From a virus, in IMG/VR virus record IMGVR_UViG_3300022903_000002, positions 41,083-105,082 of that record: a DNA stretch of 64,000 bases; one strand, written 5' to 3'. The position numbers were made by a program, and so were the translations under genes. The notes below the pieces were generated by a model. It did no database searches. It worked only from the letters and a program-made list of their open reading frames with translations, and was not told the origin of the DNA. Positions 25,306 to 33,804 of this stretch are shown piece by piece (position 1 is the stretch's first letter; each line of letters opens with the position of its first letter).

Positions 25306-25506
25306 TTACGGGAGCGGCACGAACTCAGCGCCCAGCCGCCTCAGTTTCTCCGCCGCGGCCTGCTCGTCCATGCCGACGAGCCGTAGCCCCCGGCCGCGTC
25401 CGTAGGGTGCAGCGTCCACGACCTTCCCGTTCCGGATGACGATGCCGAACGTCGCGCGGGGGAGCGATACCCAAATCATGCGGTCAGCAGGATCGACCAG
25501 CTTCAC
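25306..25506 (-). CDS. Small conserved phage protein
   Basis: 66 residues from GTG 25506, chosen because it overlaps the upstream stop as GTGA and has CCGAGGAC before it; longer starts would overlap the upstream gene by 37-70 bases. Core ATFGIVIRNGKVVDAAPYGRGRG is a pattern I have seen in many actinophage small proteins; the role is unknown. Confidence 0.6.
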   Translation of the reverse strand: MKLVDPADRMIWVSLPRATFGIVIRNGKVVDAAPYGRGRGLRLVGMDEQAAAEKLRRLGAEFVPLP

Positions 25507-25745
25507 GATGCGCTGTCCTCGGTGATCCCGCACGCCCCGCATGTCCACCCCGAAAGGGCGCAGTCCGACCCGCAACCATTCCAGTTACGGCACGTCGAAC
25601 ACTCTCGCCCGTTATGAAGCGCCCTCGCGGGCTGGCCGCACGTAAGGCATACGGCGACCTGGCCAGAGCCTCCACCCATCGCGCGGGGAAGGACGTTGCC
25701 GCTGTGGTCGGTCTCGTGGACGTCGCGGACCTCGAAGTTGCTCAC
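25503..25745 (-). CDS. Cys-rich zinc-binding small protein
   Basis: 80 residues. Eight Cys in CLTCG, CSTCRNWNGCGSDC and CGACG arrangements plus one His, likely two zinc sites. GTGA overlaps with both neighbours place it in the integrase transcript. Confidence 0.6.
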   Translation of the reverse strand: MSNFEVRDVHETDHSGNVLPRAMGGGSGQVAVCLTCGQPARALHNGRECSTCRNWNGCGSDCALSGWTCGACGITEDSAS

Positions 25746-26755
25746 GTCTCGCTCGCTTCCTGGTGGAGAGGCTCAGCCTCGCGGTCAGCCAACGTCTTTC
25801 GTCTGCGGGCCGCCAGGACGAGCCCAGGTCGCTTGTCGCGCCGGTTGCGCGCCCGGTCGTACCGACGAGTGGTCTTCGGATCCCGATGCCCCAGGGCGTC
25901 CTGTACGTCCACCAGCGGCACGCCTTCGTCCAGCGCGTGCGTGGCCATGGTGTGTCGCAGCGAGTGTGGGCCGAGCCGTTCCCACGACTTGATGCCCGCC
26001 GTGCGGGCGAGATGCCGGATCAGCCTCCAGGCATACGCCTGATCGATGCGGAAGCCGGAGACGTTCAGGAACAGAGGCTCATCTTTTGCGGGCTTGCCGC
26101 GCTCCGCGAGGTAGGCATCGAGCGCTTCGGCGGCAATCTCCTCGATATGGCGGTGCGTGATGCTGCCGCCCTTCATAGTCAGGGCGATGGTCCGCTCGCC
26201 CTCGTTCCAGCCGAGGTCTCCGATGTTGGCGGCTACCACTGAGCCGACGCGTAGGCCGGCGTAGAACAGGACGGCGATCAGGGCCGCCGAACGCTTGCAG
26301 TCAGCCTCTGCGGCGTCGAGCAGCTGGTTGAGTTCGGCTTCGCTCAGCCCGACGGCGTTAGAGACGCTCTGGTCGATCTTGGGCCGCTTCACGGCCTTGG
26401 CGGGGTTGGTCTCGATGACCTCTTCGTCGGTGAGGTACTGGTACCACGAGGACACGACGGCCAGGCGGCGGGAGATCGAAGCGGGGGAGTAGCTCACCTG
26501 CTGGAGTGCGTGCTTGTAGGCATCCACGTGAGCGCGGCGGACCTTGAGCGGGTCGAGGTCGCGCTCGGCGCACCAGGGGAGCCAGCCGGGAACCTTCATA
26601 CGTGGGGCGGTGCTCATGAGGTCGCGAGCGTAAGCGACCTTGGTGTGTTCGCTGCCCTGGGCGAGTAGCCATGCAGCGACCATCTGCCGGATCGTGTCTT
26701 CAGCATCGTTTGACCGCGCGGGAAGAGGCGCGACAGTCGGTTCGAGGGCGGTCAT
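25742..26755 (-). CDS. int: Tyrosine recombinase / integrase (first of two)
   Basis: 337 residues from ATG 26755 (ATGA overlap with the gene before). N-terminal SAM-like core-binding domain (about 20-115), C-terminal catalytic domain with Arg169 (AGLRVGS), Lys195, His264 and Arg267 (HSLRHTMATHA), His290 (LGHRD) and Tyr299 (RRYDRAR). All catalytic residues are present. It is more XerD/phage-like and unrelated in detail to the integrase at 54.8 kb. No attachment site is evident beside it and it is embedded in an operon by overlaps on both sides. Confidence 0.85.
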   Translation of the reverse strand: MTALEPTVAPLPARSNDAEDTIRQMVAAWLLAQGSEHTKVAYARDLMSTAPRMKVPGWLPWCAERDLDPLKVRRAHVDAYKHALQQVSYSPASISRRLAVVSSWYQYLTDEEVIETNPAKAVKRPKIDQSVSNAVGLSEAELNQLLDAAEADCKRSAALIAVLFYAGLRVGSVVAANIGDLGWNEGERTIALTMKGGSITHRHIEEIAAEALDAYLAERGKPAKDEPLFLNVSGFRIDQAYAWRLIRHLARTAGIKSWERLGPHSLRHTMATHALDEGVPLVDVQDALGHRDPKTTRRYDRARNRRDKRPGLVLAARRRKTLADREAEPLHQEASET

Positions 26756-27654
26756 CTCTTCCACAAGTGGACCTTCTCTCCGCCGAGCATCGGCGCTCCC
26801 TCGGGGCCTTTAACATGGGGGGCGATCCAAACCGGGCGATGAACCTCACGCTTTGGGTGCCATTGCTGTCGCCAGTGTCCCCTGACGATCCACTGGTGGT
26901 GGTATTCCCGTCCTGATGCTTCGGATTCGTCCGAGGATGTCTGGGAGCGTCGCAAGGTGATGATCCTCACGGGGGCCGCTTCAGGATCGATCCGAGCTAT
27001 ACGTTTGCGGTCAGCGCGAGAGTAGGTCGCGTCTTCAATGTTCAGGATCGACTGCTGCATCAGTGTCCAGAATGTCTTCGTGACCGCGCCGTGTTTCTGG
27101 GCGCTATCGACATCGGCTGGCTTCCCGGGTTCTTGTCCGAACGACCACCAGCCGGGGACATGTGTCTCGTGAACTAGCGGGAGCATCCGCCTTGTCGCTT
27201 CGACCAGTTTGGGATACGCGGAGATCTGGTCCGTGTAGTCCCGGCGCTCTGTCAGCCAGATCGTTTGAACACCCTGGCCTTCGAGTACAGCCCAAGCGAA
27301 CCCGTGGACTCTCTCCGTAATGGGTTCGAACACGTTTGGAGCTACTTCGACTTCGTAGTCTCGATTCCAAAGAGGTTCGGGAGTGTAGAGCAGGCCGACC
27401 ATCGAGGGAAGATCCTCTTGTTGCAGAGAGTAGTCAGGGATGGTTTTTGCAGCCTCGACCGCCAGTTGGGCCATCTGCGGAGCGACGTAGTAGAGGTCAA
27501 CGCTCACGGAGGCGAGAAGATCAGCAAACTTGATCCGCATTGCTGTAGGCGTCTCAGATGGGTAGACGTTGTCGAAGAACGCCTCGGCGCGACCGTCTCG
27601 GTACCAGGCCAAGAGGTCATGCTTGATCATCGGTAGATCGACTGCGCGGATCAT
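26752..27654 (-). CDS. Protein of unknown function upstream of the integrase
   Basis: 300 residues. C-terminus holds HHQWIVRGHWRQQWHPKREVHRPVWIAPHVKGPEGAP, a motif recurring in actinobacterial mobile-element proteins of unknown function; the N-terminal 200 residues are helical with several Trp. Overlaps int1 by four bases, so they are co-translated. A defence or regulatory role is a guess. Confidence 0.55.
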   Translation of the reverse strand: MIRAVDLPMIKHDLLAWYRDGRAEAFFDNVYPSETPTAMRIKFADLLASVSVDLYYVAPQMAQLAVEAAKTIPDYSLQQEDLPSMVGLLYTPEPLWNRDYEVEVAPNVFEPITERVHGFAWAVLEGQGVQTIWLTERRDYTDQISAYPKLVEATRRMLPLVHETHVPGWWSFGQEPGKPADVDSAQKHGAVTKTFWTLMQQSILNIEDATYSRADRKRIARIDPEAAPVRIITLRRSQTSSDESEASGREYHHQWIVRGHWRQQWHPKREVHRPVWIAPHVKGPEGAPMLGGEKVHLWKR

Positions 27655-27684
27655 GTCTCATTCTCTCATTTCCGCAGGTCAGAT

Positions 27685-28425
27685 TCAGATAAATGGAATT
27701 ATCCTTGCACTGATTAGGGGCCCCGAACCCCTGTTGAGCCGGGTTTCTGTCTGGTCGAGCATGCGTAGAAGTAGGTCCGCCAGCAGGACCGCCTCACTGG
27801 CTATCACCGGATCGTCGTAGTCGACGGCCCGGTGAGACGTCGGGTTCTTGAACAGTCCGATCGCGCCGGCGAAGAGAAACATCGCCGCTTCCTGCTCGCC
27901 GCCGTCCGCTGCCGTGTCGACCAGCGGTCCCGGGCCCTGCCGAGAGAACGCCTGCTTCATCAGTGCTACGCCCAGTGTCGAGCCAGGCAGATTAGCGAGT
28001 TCGCGTACTCGGATTTCGACTTCGCGCATAGCCGCGAAGACCGCCAACTCGTACTCACCAAGGAGGAACTGTTGCTCTACCTGCTGAGCAATCCGGGAAT
28101 GAAGGGCCATCCCGAGCCGTTCGGCTGCCGCAAGCTTGGCTATTCCGTACTTCAGTGTCTCACGACCAAGCCTGCTTACGCGGTATGCGTCTGGGGACAT
28201 CTGAGAGGGATCAGGTGTTACTAGTCCGTGTGTCATGAGCCACCCCCAACCCTCGCCGAGCGCGGCGCTGATCTCTGGGTCCTGTGCAGTGCCGTAATTC
28301 TCTGCCGCGCGCATCCAGTTCCGCCAGTTCGAACCTCTGCTAGAGGCATAGCTCTGGAGGATGAGGAGAGCCAGCGCATCGATTGGTAGGGCAAGTGTCT
28401 CTTGCTTCGAACGGTTCCAACTCAT
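27685..28425 (-). CDS. TIGR02391 (Ymh) family HEPN-like protein
   Basis: 246 residues. The C-terminal half matches the family pattern: FLLGEYELAVFAAMREVEIRVREL, ALMKQAF, then FLFAGAIGLFKNPTSHRAVD. The last piece is the HEPN-like R-x4-H ribonuclease position, but the Arg is Lys193 (KNPTSH, His198). The family is found in mobile elements and defence loci. Local composition and codon use are a little less GC-biased than the surrounding phage genes. Suggests abortive-infection-like or superinfection function, by inference. Confidence 0.65.
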   Translation of the reverse strand: MSWNRSKQETLALPIDALALLILQSYASSRGSNWRNWMRAAENYGTAQDPEISAALGEGWGWLMTHGLVTPDPSQMSPDAYRVSRLGRETLKYGIAKLAAAERLGMALHSRIAQQVEQQFLLGEYELAVFAAMREVEIRVRELANLPGSTLGVALMKQAFSRQGPGPLVDTAADGGEQEAAMFLFAGAIGLFKNPTSHRAVDYDDPVIASEAVLLADLLLRMLDQTETRLNRGSGPLISARIIPFI

Positions 28426-28490
28426 CCGGGCATCATCCTTGGCGGCGGGCGTGGGGGGCTAGCTTCCTCAACTTTCTAATCTCGACAAGA

Positions 28491-28742
28491 TCAACTATCG
28501 CTCGGCCGGTCCCACGTCTCCCGAATCTCAATGACCTCTACCCGCTTCTCGACCGGAAGGTCATCAAGGAACCGCGCGTCGCCGTAGGCCGCCCGCTTGG
28601 CTTCAATGGCCTGTTCCTCGCTGGCTGCGATGAAAGGCACCCATGTTGCGGTGCACCACGCGCCGTTTGGGTTCTCGCGGCGGAGGTGGAATGTATGTAT
28701 GGAGTCGTCCGTGGCTGAAGCACCATGCGTAGGTCTGCTCAA
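28491..28742 (-). CDS. Small unknown protein
   Basis: 83 residues; the start (TTG 28742) is uncertain because the AAGGAGAGG upstream is about 15 bases away. Central core AWCTATWVPFIAASEEQAIEAKRAAYGDARFLDDL looks like a folded alpha-beta domain seen in phage small proteins. No function recognised. Confidence 0.45.
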   Translation of the reverse strand: MSRPTHGASATDDSIHTFHLRRENPNGAWCTATWVPFIAASEEQAIEAKRAAYGDARFLDDLPVEKRVEVIEIRETWDRPSDS

Positions 28743-28788
28743 GCATCGCTGCCGCCTCTCCTTGGTGATCTTGGGGGTTTGTTTTGCG

Positions 28789-29160
28789 TCACCCGTATTG
28801 GAGTGCGCAGCCGTGGTCGGCGCAGTGCTCCATGCCGTCGATGAGCGACCGCAGCGCCTGAAGGTCGAACGACTCGTTCTCGTTCAGGTTCGGTGCGATC
28901 CCCCACTGCTCGGCGACGACACGGAGGCGCGGCAACATCCGCCGGCAGTTCTCGGAGGAGATGAACCCATGCACGTCACTGGAGTTCAGGAGCGGCTCCA
29001 GCGCGGTCGGGTGGTCTTCCCAGTCGCGCGGGAGTACTTCGGTGCTGAAGCCGCGCATCTTGTCGAGGTCGATGCCGTCAAGCGAGGCGAGGCGCTTACG
29101 GAACATTCCGTAGCCGACGTAGTCCCACTGGGCGCCGCCGGGGCTGAACGAGACTCCCAT
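28789..29160 (-). CDS. Conserved actinophage-type hypothetical protein
   Basis: 123 residues. MGVSFSPGGAQWDYVGYGMFRKRLASLDGIDL... with two Cys near the C-terminus (CADHGC). Mixed alpha-beta, soluble. I recognise the type as frequent in Streptomyces phages, without known function. Confidence 0.55.
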   Translation of the reverse strand: MGVSFSPGGAQWDYVGYGMFRKRLASLDGIDLDKMRGFSTEVLPRDWEDHPTALEPLLNSSDVHGFISSENCRRMLPRLRVVAEQWGIAPNLNENESFDLQALRSLIDGMEHCADHGCALQYG

Positions 29161-29170
29161 ATTCGCCCCC

Positions 29171-29464
29171 CTATCTATCGCTGGTGGGCGGTTCGTTGAT
29201 GCTGGCTGGTTGCGGCTGATGGCCCTTGCCGTTGCCGCCGCACTTCTCGGTAAGCATGCGTCCGCGCGGGAGATAAAGGGCTCCGCCGCAGTCGCCGCAC
29301 CGGGTGATCATCCAGACCTTGTCGACGCCCGCGCCGCATTCGCACATGGCGGGCGGGTTGTAGCCGTCGAAGTGGAGACCGTCGTGGTCGCACCGATATC
29401 TCACGTATCCGGCAGGCCGGGACGTGTCGTTGCCGTAGGTGGCGGCATAATTGGGGGTGAGCAT
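29171..29464 (-). CDS. Zinc-ribbon small protein
   Basis: 97 residues with CxH (YRCDHDG), CECG, CGDCGG and a further Cys (EKCGG), enough for one or two zinc sites. Its start is separated from the next gene by three bases. Unknown role. Confidence 0.55.
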   Translation of the reverse strand: MLTPNYAATYGNDTSRPAGYVRYRCDHDGLHFDGYNPPAMCECGAGVDKVWMITRCGDCGGALYLPRGRMLTEKCGGNGKGHQPQPASINEPPTSDR

Positions 29465-29467
29465 GGG

Positions 29468-29809
29468 TCAGGCTCCTACTGGTCGCGTGATCCACTGGAC
29501 TCGGATACGGGGGTGCTCCCCCGCGTGCTCGTTAGCGGACCTCTCGGCGCCGCGGCGGGTCTTGTAGTTGTTCGCAGTCCACGGGCAACTCCCGCAACGC
29601 CACGAGTACGTATCGTCACGGAACGGGTTCGCATACACGTTCATGGACGAGCCGACGATGATCGAGCCGGCAGGTGGCGGGGCTGCCTTGGCGACGGTTT
29701 GGACGATCTCGCTGATGGAGGTCCGTTCCGCAGCGGACCTGAAGACGCGTTGCGCGGTGTCGATGTCACCGCGGGCGATCGCAGCGATGACGGCCTTGGC
29801 GTCGCTCAT
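29468..29809 (-). CDS. Zinc-finger-like protein with helical N-terminus
   Basis: 113 residues. Helical N-terminal 40 residues (AVIAAIARGDIDTAQRVFRSAAERTS), then a C2H2-like finger (WRCGSCPWTANNYKTRRGAERSANEHAGEH). Could bind nucleic acid. GTGA-type overlap with the next gene at 29806. Confidence 0.6.
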   Translation of the reverse strand: MSDAKAVIAAIARGDIDTAQRVFRSAAERTSISEIVQTVAKAAPPPAGSIIVGSSMNVYANPFRDDTYSWRCGSCPWTANNYKTRRGAERSANEHAGEHPRIRVQWITRPVGA

Positions 29810-30678
29810 GCCGCCTCCCGCTTCTCCGGGTAACGGCGGTGGGTTGCCCAGCCGTCCTCGGTGAGGACGTAGCGGCCCTTCTGGTAGCCGAGGTGTGTTG
29901 GGACCGGTTCGGAGAGTAGGCCTGCGTCAATGAGCGGGTGGATGTATTCCTCGGCTCCGCGAGGCAGGCGATCCGGATACCAGACATGCTTGGCGTCCGG
30001 CCGGTCCGGATTCGTCATCATGTCCAGTAGGTCGTCGCCAGCCTTCGCGACCTGTACGCGCGTGAGGTGGCAGCCGAGTTCGCCACGGGCGGCCATGGCG
30101 AGGATGCGGCGTTGTGTCGCGTTCGGCTTGCCCGTGTACGGGTCGTACCAGCCGAGGAACGGCTCACGCCCGGCTTCGGCCTTGACCCACTCTTCCTGGT
30201 AGGTCATCGCGCCATGGCGGCAGTCCTGGATACCGGTGTGGAACATTGCGGGCGGGCCACCGGGAAGTTTCAGGTTGTCGCCGGGGAACGTCACGGGCTT
30301 CTGTCGGGTCGAGATCGGTTCCTCGCAGTACCAGCAGGCGCCCTCAGGGATCGACATGAGGCGTCGCGCTCGGCGGAGGGCATGGCTCGCTTTCGACTGC
30401 TCGCGCAGGTCCCGGCACGGCACGGGTTCGCCGCAGTGGGCGCAGACGGCGTAGTGCTCGGGCAGGACACGCCACGCTTGGTGGTCCTCGCCGTAGATGG
30501 AGATGCCTTCGGCTGCGGGGTCGTCGGCGCGCTGGAGGAAGATCTGCCCGGAGCCAGCGAGGACATCGATGACGCGGTACACGCGATCTTCGTGGGCGAT
30601 GAGCCGGCCGACTGGTGGCGTGCGGCCGTACACGCGTCGCTCACCGATCTCATCGAGGACGTGCTGGTACTCGCTCAC
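29806..30678 (-). CDS. Multi-zinc protein with C-terminal winged-helix-like domain
   Basis: 290 residues from GTG 30678, which overlaps the tiny upstream gene (GTGA) and has AGGAGG before it. Two CxxC pairs (CAHCGEPVPC, CWYCEEP) in the middle, a DCRHG segment, and a C-terminal region (residues about 210-285) ending in LGYQKGRYVLTEDGWATHRRYPEK that looks like a winged helix. Unknown; possibly a nucleic-acid-binding regulator. Confidence 0.55.
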   Translation of the reverse strand: MSEYQHVLDEIGERRVYGRTPPVGRLIAHEDRVYRVIDVLAGSGQIFLQRADDPAAEGISIYGEDHQAWRVLPEHYAVCAHCGEPVPCRDLREQSKASHALRRARRLMSIPEGACWYCEEPISTRQKPVTFPGDNLKLPGGPPAMFHTGIQDCRHGAMTYQEEWVKAEAGREPFLGWYDPYTGKPNATQRRILAMAARGELGCHLTRVQVAKAGDDLLDMMTNPDRPDAKHVWYPDRLPRGAEEYIHPLIDAGLLSEPVPTHLGYQKGRYVLTEDGWATHRRYPEKREAA

Positions 30679-30740
30679 TGGCCCTCCTGGTCGGTGATGG
30701 ACTGCCGGGTCCGCTCGATCAGCGCAGCGAGTGCGATCAC
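30675..30740 (-). CDS. 21-residue peptide coupled to both neighbours
   Basis: GTG start with AGGAGGGC upstream; start overlaps the previous stop (GTGA) and stop overlaps the next start (GTGA). Sequence MIALAALIERTRQSITDQEGQ. The double coupling and its own ribosome site argue that it is translated, if only to relay ribosomes. Confidence 0.45.
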   Translation of the reverse strand: MIALAALIERTRQSITDQEGQ

Positions 30741-31096
30741 GGGGAGCCCTCCTGTGTCTCTCCAGCCCTACCGGGGGCATCGGGCGTCTCGCGGTTGATC
30801 AGGATTAGCTCGCGGACGCAGGTCGCCCGGATGTCGCGGACGCAACCGGCGATGAAGCGCTCACCGCGCCGGTTGAGTTGGACTGTGGTCTTAACACCAG
30901 CCAAGCCGTGCAGGTTGGTCCACTCCGGATCGTCGGAGTGGATGTGCAGGTCGATGAACAGGTTCGGGCCCCGGTTCTGACGGCAGAGCGCTCGGTAGTC
31001 ACGCTCGGCCCTCCTTTGTTCGCGGACGAGCCGACCTGCTTCGAGGATCGCGCGGGCGACGACTCGGGGTGCGGCGATCACGCCGGACATATCCAT
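30737..31096 (-). CDS. Unknown alpha-beta protein
   Basis: 119 residues from ATG 31096, six bases after AGGAGG that lies in the end of the upstream gene. Contains RGPNLFIDLHIHSDDPEWTNLHGLAGVKTTVQLNRRGERFIAGCV. No known family. Confidence 0.55.
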   Translation of the reverse strand: MDMSGVIAAPRVVARAILEAGRLVREQRRAERDYRALCRQNRGPNLFIDLHIHSDDPEWTNLHGLAGVKTTVQLNRRGERFIAGCVRDIRATCVRELILINRETPDAPGRAGETQEGSP

Positions 31097-31097
31097 C

Positions 31098-31409
31098 TCA
31101 GCCCTCCTGAGCCTCTGTGGCCCCGCCGGTCGCCTCCGTAGCCGCAGACACGGGAGAGGGGGCGTCAGCGTTGCTCTCAGGCTCGCTGCGGTAGTCGAGG
31201 TGTGGCACGCCTGCCACGCACATCGCCCCGCAGTGCTGGCAGTGGAACTGGCCCAGCGGCGCGCCAACGAGCTGTTGCGGCTCCCACGGCCATGGGCAAC
31301 GCTCGCCCATCTCGTTCAGCGGGGCGTCGATGCTCATGTCCCTGGACAGGTCCAGGGCGACGGCATCCTTCGGTGCAATGTCTTTCCAAGATCGGACGGT
31401 CTCAGCCAT
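31098..31409 (-). CDS. Small zinc-binding protein
   Basis: 103 residues. CPWPWEPQQLVGAPLGQFHCQHCGAMCVAG gives four Cys and one His in a ribbon-like array; the tail is acidic/Ala-rich. Frequent type in Streptomyces phages. One base separates its stop from the next start. Confidence 0.55.
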   Translation of the reverse strand: MAETVRSWKDIAPKDAVALDLSRDMSIDAPLNEMGERCPWPWEPQQLVGAPLGQFHCQHCGAMCVAGVPHLDYRSEPESNADAPSPVSAATEATGGATEAQEG

Positions 31410-31413
31410 CGGT

Positions 31414-32619
31414 TCAGTCCTCTCCGCCCGTGGGGGCGTCCGGGGTCGTCTCAGGGAGGAGATTGCCGCTCCAGTCGACTCCGGCTCGGCGGGTTACCTC
31501 GGCGTCTCCGGGGGCCTCAGGGGCGTCCAGGGCGGCAAGGACTTCCGTGGCGAGACATTCGTAGGCCGTCCGCCAGGCGTTCCACCTGACCTCCTCGACG
31601 CCGTTCTTAGCCTCGTTCACACGCGTCGCTGCCGAGCGGGCTCGCCTCTTCCAATCGGACGTGAGCGCTCGGATGGCGGCCTTGAGCGCGTCCCGCTCGG
31701 TCTCGGCCGCGACAACACGGTCATCGTCAGGTGGCGGGACGTCCAGCGGAACCCACACGCCGCCGCGCTGCTCCTCGGTGCGGAAGACACCGAACGCGCG
31801 GCGGTAGCGGATGCGGTCACCGGTCTCTGGGCTCCACACTTCGTGCCAATTCTCGCGGTGACTACGCGGCAGGTCGCACTGGATCGGGAATGACCAATGG
31901 ACGGAGATGCAGCGGCTCTCGTCGGACAGGTCCGGTGTGATCTCAGCGCTCATCGTTTGTCTCCTCGGTGGTGGCCTGTCGCCCTCGGCCGCTATCGCGC
32001 GGGTCACGGCCCGCTGGTGCTGCTCGATACGGGAGGACAGCTCGGCCTCGGCGTGCTCGGCGCGGGCGGTCAGGTGAACCAGGTGCTCGTCCCGGACCGA
32101 CAGGGCGGCAGCAGCCAGATCGGCGAAGCTCGCACCGACGAAGTGGGCGAGGCCGACGGAGCCGTCGTATGGCGGGCGCTCCGGCAGGACGCTCGCCTTG
32201 ACGCGCGCTTCGATCGCTTCGGCCATCCGGGCGGGCAGGTCACCGGGATCACCAGCCAGAGCGGCCAGCATGCGGTCGGCGATGTCACGGCCCCAGGCCG
32301 CAGCGATGCTGTCCGCGATCGTGTGGACCTGCCCAAGGGAGTCGCCGTCAGCGCAGGAGAAGAACCCGTAGTTCGCGAACGGGTACATCCGCATCCAGTT
32401 CGTGGCGACCTCGGTCAGGCGCTCGCGCAGGCCCTCAGCGGTTACGGGTGCGCGCTCGCTGGCGGCACGAAGAGCGTCGAGGAGACGGCAGGCGGAGTGC
32501 CAGACCTCACCCTCCCCGTAGGTCTTCAGGTGCTGAGCGACCTGAGCGACATCATCGAACGAGGCTGTCACAGTCGCCGGGTCAGCGGTTACGGGTGCGG
32601 TTGTGTCGTCCGTGGTCAC
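31414..32619 (-). CDS. 401-residue unknown protein with an internal ribosome site
   Basis: GTG start in a GTGA overlap. The N-terminal 220 residues are helical (coiled-coil region around 190-220); the C-terminal 179 residues contain SVHWSFPIQCDLPRSHRENWHEVW and another helical region. At residue 223 an ATG (31953) is preceded by GAGGAGACAAACG, a strong ribosome site, so the C-terminal part could also be made alone, or two genes have fused. No function recognised. Confidence 0.55.
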   Translation of the reverse strand: MTTDDTTAPVTADPATVTASFDDVAQVAQHLKTYGEGEVWHSACRLLDALRAASERAPVTAEGLRERLTEVATNWMRMYPFANYGFFSCADGDSLGQVHTIADSIAAAWGRDIADRMLAALAGDPGDLPARMAEAIEARVKASVLPERPPYDGSVGLAHFVGASFADLAAAALSVRDEHLVHLTARAEHAEAELSSRIEQHQRAVTRAIAAEGDRPPPRRQTMSAEITPDLSDESRCISVHWSFPIQCDLPRSHRENWHEVWSPETGDRIRYRRAFGVFRTEEQRGGVWVPLDVPPPDDDRVVAAETERDALKAAIRALTSDWKRRARSAATRVNEAKNGVEEVRWNAWRTAYECLATEVLAALDAPEAPGDAEVTRRAGVDWSGNLLPETTPDAPTGGED

Positions 32620-33041
32620 GATCGCTCCTCACCGGTTGCTGCCATTCGGTAGGTATCGCACGGCCACATGTCTCCACACGCCACGCAGTAGTTGCCAGTC
32701 ATGCCGCCCGGCGCGGTCTCACGCGCGTGCCATGCGCCGATCCTGGACAGGCGCTCTTCCAGGGTCTGGATCCGCTGTATGGCGAGGTAGGTCCGCGCGT
32801 CGAGGTTCCGCTCGTCGATCCATGCACCTCGACCGCGAGGAATGTTGGCCAGGTCGAGTAGATGGTGCGCGACGACCGCGAACATGAGTTGCTCGGCGAC
32901 GGCCGTCGGCAGGTCCGGCGGCCCAGGGTTCGGGAGGATCGGGTGTGGCTTGCCCTGGAGGATCTGGAGGAGCGTCCAGTTGATCTCCCCCGGCTCGGTG
33001 GTGTCGTCCTGCGGTGTGCGCTCGGGTGCGGGCTCAAGCAT
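32616..33041 (-). CDS. Small protein with C-terminal Cys cluster
   Basis: 141 residues from ATG 33041 (GGAGGC upstream). Helical, with NYCVACGDMWPCDTYR near the end (three Cys). Unknown. Confidence 0.55.
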   Translation of the reverse strand: MLEPAPERTPQDDTTEPGEINWTLLQILQGKPHPILPNPGPPDLPTAVAEQLMFAVVAHHLLDLANIPRGRGAWIDERNLDARTYLAIQRIQTLEERLSRIGAWHARETAPGGMTGNYCVACGDMWPCDTYRMAATGEERS

Positions 33042-33294
33042 CGTTGCCTCCTGCCGATGCGCTCTGCGGTACCTGCGTGTGATGCTCGGCCTGCCACGCC
33101 ACGATCTGCTCACGAGCCGCAGCGATACCGTCTAGATGCCGCTGCGGCGATCCCGCCCGGCGGCACAGGTCCTCGTACTCGACCAGCAGCCACGGCGTCA
33201 CCTGATCCTGAGCGCGGAACACGAACACGGGCTCGTCCTCGCCGATGTCGCCGCACTCCAGCTCGACACGTCCGTACTTACGATCACAGGCCAT
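33034..33294 (-). CDS. Small unknown protein
   Basis: 86 residues from ATG 33294. MACDRKYGRVELECGDIGEDEPVFVFRAQDQVTPWLLVEYEDLCRR... a compact alpha-beta core found in several actinophage small proteins. Overlaps the next gene by eight bases. Confidence 0.55.
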   Translation of the reverse strand: MACDRKYGRVELECGDIGEDEPVFVFRAQDQVTPWLLVEYEDLCRRAGSPQRHLDGIAAAREQIVAWQAEHHTQVPQSASAGGNDA

Positions 33295-33597
33295 CTCAGG
33301 TCTCTTTCTTTTTGGGTGATGGCGGGGTTTTCTGCGGCGCTCCTTACTGCGGAGGATTCGCATTCGCGTGGTATCGAGTTTGAGGGGAAGTCGCTATCGG
33401 ATACGCTCCCGCCATTTTATCAAGTTCGACGTGATCGGCAGGCGTTAATGAATGGCTACCGGGAAAGCGTGATTAAGCTGATTGCGGAATCCAGCTAGTT
33501 CCGCACCTACGACAAAGACAACTGCGGGATCTAGCGTGAATAGGTGTCGGCTGCTCGCAGTTCGGCCAGGGCGGCTGAGCGAGAAGCAGCGGATCGC
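33295..33597 (+). other. 303-bp low-GC gap with a doubtful + strand ORF
   Basis: Base composition drops visibly here (T runs such as TCTTTCTTTTT). A + strand frame 33319-33498 (ATG, 59 residues, GFSAALLTAEDSHSRGIEF...YRESVIKLIAES) is open but has third-position GC far below the neighbours and only GGGTG before its start. It may be a foreign remnant or the promoter gap for the leftward genes at 33.3 kb. Confidence 0.35.
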
Positions 33598-33804
33598 TCA
33601 CCGGATCACCCGGTCCCGGTCGGCGTCCCACGCGGTGCAATGCGAAGCGGTCCGGCCGTCGTCCCAGCGGATCGTGATCTGCCATGCCGGCCATACGGGA
33701 CGGTCGGTTTCGATGCCTAGGACGTCGTACTCCTGCCCCCAGTAGCCGCAGTAGTAGCGGCCACCGACGCGCTGGGGGCCGATCTCGCGGGCGAAGGCGG
33801 TCAC
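33598..33804 (-). CDS. Small unknown protein
   Basis: 68 residues: RYYCGYWGQEYDVLGIETDRPVWPAWQITIRWDDGRTASHCTAWD, a small beta-barrel-like pattern with many aromatics. GTGA overlap with the gene upstream. Unknown role. Confidence 0.55.
   Translation of the reverse strand: MTAFAREIGPQRVGGRYYCGYWGQEYDVLGIETDRPVWPAWQITIRWDDGRTASHCTAWDADRDRVIR

Noticed and set aside
33136-33498. A 120-codon + strand ORF across 33.1-33.5 kb
   Set aside because: Its first half is antisense to a well-supported - strand gene; only the last 59 codons lie in open sequence, and their codon use is poor.
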